This document shows, piece by piece, positions 58,188 through 64,000 of a stretch of DNA of 64,000 nucleotides. Location of the stretch: assembly GCF_001426645.1 (NCBI RefSeq), contig NZ_LMEX01000001.1, positions 634,755-698,754 on the forward strand, written 5' to 3'. Every line of letters begins with the position of its first letter. Positions within the stretch are counted from its first letter, which is position 1. Source of the stretch: Rhodanobacter sp. Root480 (lineage in GTDB: Bacteria > Pseudomonadota > Gammaproteobacteria > Xanthomonadales > Rhodanobacteraceae). The position numbers and the translations under genes are program-made. The notes under the pieces are model-generated. The model searched no databases. It was not told where the DNA came from and saw only the letters and a program-made list of their open reading frames with translations.

Positions 58188-59180
58188 ATGATGACGCTGC
58201 AACCCGTGCTCGCCTTTGCCTGGAATCCCGCCGTCGGCATTCCCATGCTGATCGTGGGCCTGATCGTGCTGGCGCTGATCTGGCTGTTCGGCCAGCCGAA
58301 GAAGGAGCCCGGCGCGCGCCGTGCGTCCAGCCATCCGAATCCCGGCGAACGGCGCGAGCCCAGCCTGGCCGACGATGCCGCCTTCGATCCCGCGTTCAAC
58401 ATCTCCGGCCCGCGCGGTTCGGGCGCGCAGCAGGGCGAACTCGATATCGGCCTGCGCGAGGAGCTCGAACGGCTGGGCGCCACGTTGTCCGGCGAACGCA
58501 ACTCCGCCCCGCCGGTGTCGAAACCGCAGCCGAAACTGGCCGACCACGTGGCATCCATCGTCGATGTGCTGCGCGCACCCAGCCCGCGTGACGAAGCCGC
58601 GGCAGCAGAGCCGGTCGTCGAAGCTTCCATCACACCCGCACCCGCAGCACCGGTTGCCAGTGTACCCGTGCCGCCGCCAGCCGCCGCTGCACCGCCACCG
58701 CGCTCCGAGTTGGGCAAGCGCCCGGCCCAGTTCCCGGTGGAGCGCATCGTGACGCTGTTCGTGGTGGCCCGCGACGGCGGTCATTTCAACGGCTCCGACC
58801 TGGTGGTTGCCGCCGAAAAGGCCGGCCTCGAATACGGCGACATGGGCATCTATCACCGTCTGGTGGACGGCAAGCGCGAGCTGGGGCCGATCTTCAGCGT
58901 CGCCAACATGCTGAAGCCGGGCAATTTCGACCTGGCCCGACTCGACAACCTGCGCACCCTGGGCGTGAGCTTCTTCATGACCCTGCCGGCGCCGCTCTCC
59001 GCACTCGACGCGTGGGACGCCATGCTGCCCACCGCACAACGACTGGCCGAACTGCTCGATGGTCAGGTGCTGGACGAGGAACGCAACGCACTCGGCCGCC
59101 AGCGCGTCGCCCACATCCGCGACGAACTGCGCGGATGGGATCGCGAACACGAAGGCCAGGAAATCATCTTCGGTCGCTGA
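58188..59180 (+). CDS. zipA: Cell division protein ZipA
   Basis: ZipA anchors and bundles FtsZ at the inner membrane. The 330-residue protein has an N-terminal membrane helix (PMLIVGLIVLALIWLFG, about 19-35) and a charged, Pro/Ala-rich linker (40-180, containing PVASVPVPPPAAAAPPP). The C-terminal ZipA domain (185-325) contains RIVTLFVVARDGGHFNGSDLV and FFMTLPAPLSALDAWDAML. The smc-zipA pair is conserved in Xanthomonadaceae, where ligA normally follows. ligA is absent here and a REP cluster follows instead. Confidence 0.93.
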   Translation: MMTLQPVLAFAWNPAVGIPMLIVGLIVLALIWLFGQPKKEPGARRASSHPNPGERREPSLADDAAFDPAFNISGPRGSGAQQGELDIGLREELERLGATLSGERNSAPPVSKPQPKLADHVASIVDVLRAPSPRDEAAAAEPVVEASITPAPAAPVASVPVPPPAAAAPPPRSELGKRPAQFPVERIVTLFVVARDGGHFNGSDLVVAAEKAGLEYGDMGIYHRLVDGKRELGPIFSVANMLKPGNFDLARLDNLRTLGVSFFMTLPAPLSALDAWDAMLPTAQRLAELLDGQVLDEERNALGRQRVAHIRDELRGWDREHEGQEIIFGR

Positions 59181-59195
59181 GCACGTACAACCCGC

Positions 59196-59325
59196 TGTAG
59201 GAGCGCACCCGGTGCGCGATGCTCTTGCCCCCCGTCTCCGGAAACATCTGCGGGAGCGACTTCAGTCGCGATGCCTTTTCAGCCTTGATGCATTGACGTC
59301 TGTAGGAGCGACTTCAGTCGCGACG
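59196..59325 (+). repeat. Cluster of three REP elements after zipA
   Basis: The 362 bp between zipA and the MerR gene contain three same-strand REP units, at about 59196-59222, 59250-59274 and 59301-59325. The second and third share GGAGCGACTTCAGTCGCGA. The first is a variant with GCGCACC/GGTGCGC. Each is a short imperfect hairpin. From 59326 to 59500 nothing else is recognised; no gene is supported there. They share the GTAGGAG or GGAGCG head with the inverted pair after lysS. Confidence 0.85.
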
Positions 59326-59504
59326 CTTTTGCGCTCGAATGCAGCCTTGGAGCAAGCGCTTTCATCTGTCTGCCTACGGCAGCCGAGCCCCCATGGACTC
59401 GCCCGCGTCACAGCCTCGTCACCCCTGCCTCACCGCCGCTCGCACAGCGGCCCCAGCCGTTCCCTCTGAGCGCGGGCCCGAGTCGAAGGGACACTCCTGT
59501 GCAC

Positions 59505-59536
59505 TTGACCCTAGACCTTGATCAATGGTCTAGACT
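59505..59536 (+). promoter_or_regulatory. MerR-type promoter with 20-bp spacer and operator
   Basis: The -35 hexamer TTGACC (59505-59510) and -10 hexamer TAGACT (59531-59536) are 20 bp apart, the long spacing typical of MerR-family controlled promoters. The spacer holds an imperfect dyad, CTAGACC at 59511-59517 and GGTCTAG at 59527-59533. The predicted RNA start falls at about 59543, on the A of the MerR start codon, and no Shine-Dalgarno is seen, so the mRNA may be leaderless. Confidence 0.8.
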
Positions 59537-59542
59537 GTGGGC

Positions 59543-59968
59543 ATGAACATCCAACCCGCTTCCCTGACCATCGGTGCCGTCGCCAAGCGCGTCGGTGTGG
59601 CGATCGACACGATCCGTTATTACGAGCGCGAAGGGCTGTTGCCTGAGCCGCAGCGGAGGGCGTCCGGGTATCGCAGTTACGACGAGGGCGCGATCGCGCA
59701 GTTGCGCTTTATCCGGCGGGCCAAGGATCTGGGTTTTACGCTGGAGGAAATCCGCGAGCTGCTGGCGTTGTCGGCGGATCGCCAGCGGGGCGTGAAAGCG
59801 GTGAAGCGGCGGGCGCAGCAGCGGTTGGCTGCGATCGAGCAACGCATTGTGGAGCTGCAGCGCGTGCGCGACGGCCTGGCGCAACTGGTGGCCTCGTGCC
59901 CGGGCCATGGCAAACCGGAGGATTGCCCGATCCTGCGTGCGTTGGCCGATGACGAGGTGAAGGCATGA
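59543..59968 (+). CDS. MerR-family regulator, CueR-like
   Basis: This 141-residue activator has the MerR winged helix ([27 protein letters not shown]), a long dimerisation helix and a C-terminal metal-binding loop with Cys119 and Cys128 ([14 protein letters not shown]). Residue 77 is Ser, where zinc sensors have Cys; in CueR this Ser goes with selectivity for Cu(I)/Ag(I). It is autoregulated by the 20-bp-spacer promoter just upstream and overlaps the copper ATPase gene by 4 bp. The operon design implies that the ATPase is its target. A GTG start two codons earlier is possible. Confidence 0.9.
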   Translation: MNIQPASLTIGAVAKRVGVAIDTIRYYEREGLLPEPQRRASGYRSYDEGAIAQLRFIRRAKDLGFTLEEIRELLALSADRQRGVKAVKRRAQQRLAAIEQRIVELQRVRDGLAQLVASCPGHGKPEDCPILRALADDEVKA

Positions 59969-62310
59969 GTGCGTCGTGTTGTGGTGGCGCAGCGGCTGCT
60001 GCGGAGAAGGATCCGGTCTGCGGCATGACCGTCGACCCGGCGACGGCCAAACACCACGCCGAGCACGAGGGCCACACTTACTACTTCTGCGCAGCCCGTT
60101 GCCGCGAGAAGTTCGTGGCCGATCCGTCGGCGTATCTGGAAGAGAAAGTGGCTCCCGTGGCGGCGCCCGCGGGCACGATCTACACCTGTCCGATGCATCC
60201 GGAAGTGCAGCAGGTCGGCCCGGGTGAATGCCCCAAGTGCGGCATGGCGCTGGAGCCGATGATGCCGAGCCTGGACGAAGACGACGCGGGCGAACTGGAC
60301 GGCATGGCGCGGCGGTTCTGGACGCTGCTGGCGCTGACCTTGCCCGTGTTTGTCGTGGCGATGGGGCCGCATCTGTTCGGCTGGCACCTGCCGTCGCCGT
60401 GGGGTGGCATCGCGGCTTGGGTCGAGGCCGTGCTGGCGACGGTGGTGGTGCTGTGGGGCGGGGCGCCGTTCTTCCGGCGCGGGTGGCATTCGCTGAAGCC
60501 GTGGCAGCCGAACATGTACACGCTGATCGCACTGGGTACCGGCGTGGCGTGGATCTACAGCGCGGTGGCGTTTCTGTGGCCCGGTCTGTTTCCGGCCGGT
60601 TTCCGCGACGCGCACGGCCGGGTGGCGGTGTATTTCGAATCCGCGGCGGTAATCGTCACCCTGGTGACCCTGGGCGATTTCCTGGAGCTGCGTGCACGGC
60701 GGCGTACGGGGGCAGCGTTGAAGGCCTTGCTGGGATTGGCGCCGAAAAGCGCGCGACGGATTGCCAGCGACGGCGGCGAAAGCGACGTGCCGCTGGACGC
60801 GCTCAAGGTGGGCGACATGCTGCGCGTGCGTCCTGGCGAGAAAGTGCCGGTGGACGGCGTGGTGCTGGAAGGCGAAAGCCACGTCGACGAATCCATGCTC
60901 ACCGGCGAGCCGATGCCGGTGGTCAAGGCAGCGGGCGATCCGCTGGTCGGCGGCACTGTCAACCAGGACGGTGGGCTCACGATGCGCGCGCAGCGGATCG
61001 GCAGCGAAACCATGCTGGCACAAATCGTGACGCTGGTGGCGCAGGCGCAGCGCAGCAAGGCGCCGTTGCAGCGCGTGGCGGATCGCGTGGCGGCGTGGTT
61101 CGTACCGGCGGTGGTGGCGGTCGCGGTGCTGGCGTTTGTCGCCTGGGCAGCCTTCGGGCCCGCGCCGGCGTTGACGCACGCGCTGATCGCGGCAGTGTCC
61201 GTGCTGATCATCGCGTGCCCTTGCGCGCTGGGGCTGGCCACGCCGATTTCGATCATGGTGGCCAGCGGCCGCGGTGCGCAGCACGGCGTACTGTTCAAGG
61301 ACGCCGGCGCCATCGAGACCCTGCGCGATATCGACACGCTGGTGGTGGACAAGACCGGCACACTGACCCTGGGCAAGCCCGTGCTGACCGAACTGGTGAG
61401 TCTGGCGGGGCGGTCGCGCGAACAACTGTTGGCGATGGCAGCGGCGCTGGAGCGTCCCAGCGAACATCCGCTGGCGCGGGCGATCGTGGCGGCGGCAGAC
61501 GGCGAGAACGCGCCGGCGCTCAAGGTCACGGATTTCCGCTCGCTGACCGGCCGTGGCGTCAGTGCCGTGGTCGCCGGGGCCGACTTGTCGGCGGTCGGTC
61601 ATGCCGCTGCGCTCGGCAACGCAAAACTCATGAGCGAGTTGCGCATCACGGTGGACGAACGTGCGATGGTTCGCGCCGAGACACTGCGTGCCGTCGGCGC
61701 CACCGTGATGTTTCTGGCCATCGAAGGCGAGCTCACCGCCTTGCTGGCGGTGGCCGATCGCATCAAGCCCGACACGCCAGCGGCAATCAACGCGTTGCAC
61801 GCCGCCGGCTTGCATCTGGTCATGCTGACCGGTGACAGCGCCACCACCGCGCAGAAGGTGGCGCGCGAGCTGGGTATCGATGAGGTTCATGCCGAGGTTT
61901 CGCCGGCCCGCAAGGCGGAAGTGGTGAACGCATTGCGTGCCGAGGGTCGCCGCGTGGCGATGGCTGGTGACGGCATCAACGACGCGCCCGCGCTGGCGGC
62001 GGCCGACATCGGCATCGCCATGGGTAGCGGCACCGACGTGGCGATGGAGAGTGCCGGCGTCACGCTGGTGAAGGGCGAACTGAGTGCGATCGTGCGGGCC
62101 CGGGCGCTGTCGCAGGCCACTGTGCGCAATATCCACCAGAACCTGTTTTTCGCCTTCATCTACAACGCCGTCGGCGTGCCCGTGGCGGCGGGCGTGCTGT
62201 ATCCATGGTTCGGTATCGTGTTGTCACCGATGTTCGCGGCGCTGGCCATGAGCTTGAGTTCGGTATCGGTGGTGAGCAACGCGTTGCGGTTGAGGCGAAC
62301 GGCGTTGTAA
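59965..62310 (+). CDS. copA: Copper/silver-translocating P1B-type ATPase with YHS and HMBD domains
   Basis: This 781-residue inner-membrane pump has a Cys-rich N-terminus (SCCGG) and a YHS domain ([21 protein letters not shown], residues about 15-60). A short heavy-metal-binding domain ([22 protein letters not shown], about 72-95) replaces the usual HMA domain. The core has TGEPMPV, the ion-path CPC motif [13 protein letters not shown] near residue 416, phosphorylation site DKTGTLT near 461, SEHPLA and [19 protein letters not shown] and the CueR-like partner point to Cu(I)/Ag(I) export. It is translationally coupled to the regulator. Confidence 0.95.
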   Translation: MSASCCGGAAAAAEKDPVCGMTVDPATAKHHAEHEGHTYYFCAARCREKFVADPSAYLEEKVAPVAAPAGTIYTCPMHPEVQQVGPGECPKCGMALEPMMPSLDEDDAGELDGMARRFWTLLALTLPVFVVAMGPHLFGWHLPSPWGGIAAWVEAVLATVVVLWGGAPFFRRGWHSLKPWQPNMYTLIALGTGVAWIYSAVAFLWPGLFPAGFRDAHGRVAVYFESAAVIVTLVTLGDFLELRARRRTGAALKALLGLAPKSARRIASDGGESDVPLDALKVGDMLRVRPGEKVPVDGVVLEGESHVDESMLTGEPMPVVKAAGDPLVGGTVNQDGGLTMRAQRIGSETMLAQIVTLVAQAQRSKAPLQRVADRVAAWFVPAVVAVAVLAFVAWAAFGPAPALTHALIAAVSVLIIACPCALGLATPISIMVASGRGAQHGVLFKDAGAIETLRDIDTLVVDKTGTLTLGKPVLTELVSLAGRSREQLLAMAAALERPSEHPLARAIVAAADGENAPALKVTDFRSLTGRGVSAVVAGADLSAVGHAAALGNAKLMSELRITVDERAMVRAETLRAVGATVMFLAIEGELTALLAVADRIKPDTPAAINALHAAGLHLVMLTGDSATTAQKVARELGIDEVHAEVSPARKAEVVNALRAEGRRVAMAGDGINDAPALAAADIGIAMGSGTDVAMESAGVTLVKGELSAIVRARALSQATVRNIHQNLFFAFIYNAVGVPVAAGVLYPWFGIVLSPMFAALAMSLSSVSVVSNALRLRRTAL

Positions 62311-62487
62311 TCGGTGGATACCCGTGTATTGAACGCGTGAAGGCGTCTTCATGTCGTGCAGTCGCGAGCGCAACAAGGGGCGGATTAGGTTCTGCGGCGC
62401 GGGCGCGGTGTCATGGTTTTGCCGTGGAACGTGAGCTGTGACTATCGTGATTGCCGCGCTCGCACCTTCTTGCACCGAGGAACTCCC

Positions 62488-62748
62488 ATGAAAATATTGA
62501 TCGTTGCAGGGTTGGTCGTTGCGTCCACGGTGGCGCTGTCGGCGTGCGGCAAGCACGACGACACCGCGAACAACTCCGACACGGTGCCCAGCACCGCGAC
62601 TACGGCTTATCCACCGACCACACCGGCGGCTCCCGCGCCGGCGCCGATGCCGCCGGCAACCGCATCGTCAGCCCCGACCTATCCACCGCCGGCGACCACC
62701 GCAGGCATGGATAACACCCAGCCGCCGACGGCGCGAACCCGCCCGTAA
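62488..62748 (+). CDS. Small lipoprotein, proline/threonine-rich
   Basis: This 86-residue protein has a lipoprotein signal peptide ending in the lipobox LSAC (Cys19). The mature part begins GKHDDTANN and then is low-complexity Pro, Ala and Thr to the end. It has no recognisable domain. The start at 62488 follows CGAGGAACTCCC. It is probably an outer-membrane or periplasmic lipoprotein; the function is unknown. Confidence 0.75.
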   Translation: MKILIVAGLVVASTVALSACGKHDDTANNSDTVPSTATTAYPPTTPAAPAPAPMPPATASSAPTYPPPATTAGMDNTQPPTARTRP

Positions 62749-62775
62749 GGCACACGTTCCGCAACGGATTTGCAC

Positions 62776-62809
62776 GGCGAAGCGAGGCTTGCGCGGACCG
62801 CGCTTCGCC
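62776..62809. other. Stem-loop between lipoprotein and GST genes
   Basis: GGCGAAGCG at 62776-62784 pairs with CGCTTCGCC at 62801-62809 around a 16-nt loop. There is no T-run after it, so it is a weak candidate for transcript end or stability. Confidence 0.35.
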
Positions 62810-62889
62810 TGGCTGCATGTTGGCGTTAGGATCATCCGATCTTCATGCTCGCGGTGCGGATACTCGCGGGCTGTCACTCAGGAGCAACC

Positions 62890-63594
62890 ATGTCAGACCC
62901 CTCACGTTTCCCGATCGCCAGCCGCTGGCCGGCGCAACATCCCGATCGGATCCAGTTGTATTCGCTGAACACGCCCAATGGCGTAAAGGCGTCGATCATG
63001 CTGGAGGAGACAGGCCTGCCATACGAGCCGCACCTGGTCGACATCACCCGCAACGAAAGCCACACGCCGGAGTTTCTTTCGCTGAACCCCAACGGCAAGA
63101 TTCCCGCGATCATCGACCCCGATGGCCCGCGCGGCGAGCCACTGGCATTGTTCGAGTCCGGCGCCATCCTGATGTATCTGGCCGACAAGACGGGCAAGTT
63201 CATTTCCACCGACCCGGCCCAGCGCTGGCACACGATCCAGTGGGTGTTCTTCCAGATGGCGTCGATCGGCCCGATGTTCGGCCAGGTGGGTTTCTTCAAC
63301 AAGTTTGCCGGCAAGGAGTACGCCGACAAGCGCCCGCTGCAGCGTTACGTGGATGAGTCCAAGCGCCTGCTCGGTGTGCTGAATGGACGTCTGGACGGCC
63401 GTGACTGGATCATGGGCGACGATTACAGCATTGCCGACATCGCCACCGTGGGCTGGGTCAACAACCTGATCACCTTCTACGAGGCGCGCGAGCTGGTCGG
63501 TTACGACGCGTTTGCCAGCGTGGGGCGCTGGCTCAATCGGGCGCTGGAACGCCCCGCGGTGCAGCGCGGCCTGAAGATTCCCAGCCGCGGCTGA
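62890..63594 (+). CDS. Glutathione S-transferase, Nu-class (YfcG/YghU-like)
   Basis: This 234-residue protein has an N-terminal thioredoxin-like GST domain with LYSLNTPNGVKASIMLEETGLPYE, the Thr/Asn pair that contacts glutathione in YfcG/YghU-type enzymes, then LNPNGKIPAI and FESGAILMYLADK. The C-terminal helical domain has DDYSIADIATVGWV. Nu-class enzymes reduce disulfides using bound glutathione or glutathione disulfide. The start is the Met that begins MSDPSRFPI, after GGAGCAACC. Confidence 0.9.
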   Translation: MSDPSRFPIASRWPAQHPDRIQLYSLNTPNGVKASIMLEETGLPYEPHLVDITRNESHTPEFLSLNPNGKIPAIIDPDGPRGEPLALFESGAILMYLADKTGKFISTDPAQRWHTIQWVFFQMASIGPMFGQVGFFNKFAGKEYADKRPLQRYVDESKRLLGVLNGRLDGRDWIMGDDYSIADIATVGWVNNLITFYEARELVGYDAFASVGRWLNRALERPAVQRGLKIPSRG

Positions 63595-63716
63595 TGGATA
63601 CCCGTGGCGGGGCAGTGTCGACACTTGAGTGGCCGCGTCACGGGTTGTCAAACGGATGGTGGTGCCACCACCGTCGTGCATCCGCTCAACTCACCGGCTG
63701 GACTGGGATGCGGATG

Positions 63717-63908
63717 CTACGTCGGGGCGACCATGTCCGCACCGCCGGGCAGCTCGCAGGCAGGGTGTCCGCAATGACAGCCGTCAGGCTGATCCGACAC
63801 CGGTGATTCGACCCGCTTGCGGCAGTGTTCACTGCAATAAGCCTCACCGAGCGGGACGCTGCAATGGCAAGCCGGGTGGGCGCATTGGTGGTTGGCGTTT
63901 GCGTTCAT
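63717..63908 (-). CDS. BmtA-like bacterial metallothionein
   Basis: This 63-residue protein has eight Cys and many His: QCAHPACHCSVPLGEAYCSE, HCRKRVES, then GCHCGHPACE. The CxC and CxxHxxC-type spacing is that of SmtA/BmtA metallothioneins, which bind zinc, cadmium or copper. AAGGA lies seven bases before the chosen start (63908). An in-frame ATG at 63962 would add an 18-residue His-rich piece (HRHHHDHDKD). It fits the metal-handling neighbourhood with the copper ATPase. The remaining bases to 64000 show no feature. Confidence 0.85.
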   Translation of the reverse strand: MNANANHQCAHPACHCSVPLGEAYCSEHCRKRVESPVSDQPDGCHCGHPACELPGGADMVAPT

Positions 63909-64000
63909 CGAGGTGTCCTTGTCATGGTCATGGTGGTGCCGGTGAGCCTGCGGTATTCCCATGGCCTTTGGGGCGGGGCAGGGCGTCGGCCAGATTGCGT

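Noticed and set aside
55035..59150. Two 680-codon minus-strand frames across smc and zipA
   Set aside because: They mirror the codon bias of the real genes (Phe/Gln/Gly-rich composition) and have no domain or start signal.
59196..59325. Possible CRISPR array
   Set aside because: There are only three units, with uneven spacing and sequence differences between units, and no cas gene is present. They are hairpin REP elements of the same type as those after lysS.
59677..62136. 819-codon minus-strand frame across copA and the MerR gene
   Set aside because: It is a shadow of the copper ATPase. Its composition is Arg/His/Gln-rich and it lacks any known motif.

Overview
This 64 kb window is GC-rich, densely coding chromosome from a gammaproteobacterium of the order Xanthomonadales, most likely the family Rhodanobacteraceae (Rhodanobacter, Dyella, Luteibacter or Frateuria type). 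The reasons are the carB-greA and rpfE-recJ-prfB-lysS gene neighbourhoods known from Xanthomonas and Xylella, the short L36 ribosomal protein, the cmk-rpsA-ihfB-lapA-lapB string, and GTAGGAGCGACTTCAGTCGCGA-like REP elements. Species cannot be fixed from the sequence alone.

Layout. 0-4.9 kb: end of carB, greA, rpmJ and a LysR regulator. 5-7.1 kb: 2,4-dienoyl-CoA reductase. 7.3-15.5 kb: one long co-directional block, cmk, rpsA, ihfB, lapA, lapB, a WecA/WbpL-type sugar-phosphate transferase, a CapD/WbpM dehydratase and galU, joining translation, LPS control and surface-glycan precursor genes. 15.6-28 kb: an accessory stretch of small units (amine oxidase-like flavoprotein, CsaA-like protein, metallo-hydrolase, thioredoxin-like protein, PAS-GGDEF cyclase, two divergent LysR/oxidoreductase pairs, TetR/epoxide-hydrolase pair, exported ClpP-fold protein, MsrA, TMEM175 channel). 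28-36 kb: tpiA, secG, tRNA-Leu(GAG), a GacA/UvrY-like regulator, rne, rluC, phhB, nfuA. 36-40.7 kb: two tandem c-type cytochromes, a TraB-family membrane protein, and aguA-aguB, which make putrescine from agmatine. 40.9-54.5 kb: ABC-F protein, rpfE, recJ, a STAS-like protein, asnB, chrA plus a multicopper oxidase, prfB with its programmed frameshift, a repeat protein, lysS, yciI and bolA. 54.7-59.2 kb: smc and zipA. 59.5-64 kb: a metal-handling group (CueR-like MerR regulator, copper P-type ATPase, lipoprotein, glutathione transferase, metallothionein).

The most striking signal is upstream of asnB at 46006-46184. A 40-codon reading frame carries seven Asn codons within ten positions, followed by a set of mutually exclusive hairpins: a hairpin over the Asn codons, a 13-bp antiterminator, and a strong intrinsic terminator sharing its 5' arm. 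This is the full architecture of a ribosome-mediated transcription attenuator that senses asparagine, placed directly before asparagine synthetase. I do not recall a described example of Asn leader-peptide attenuation in this group.

Other points of interest are a secreted protein made of seven 11-residue repeats between prfB and lysS, the rpf-type locus split by about 39 kb, a cytochrome c4-like pair split into two genes, REP elements around lysS-yciI and after zipA, and a MerR promoter with a 20-bp spacer that probably yields a leaderless mRNA. No complete insertion sequence, prophage or CRISPR array was seen.
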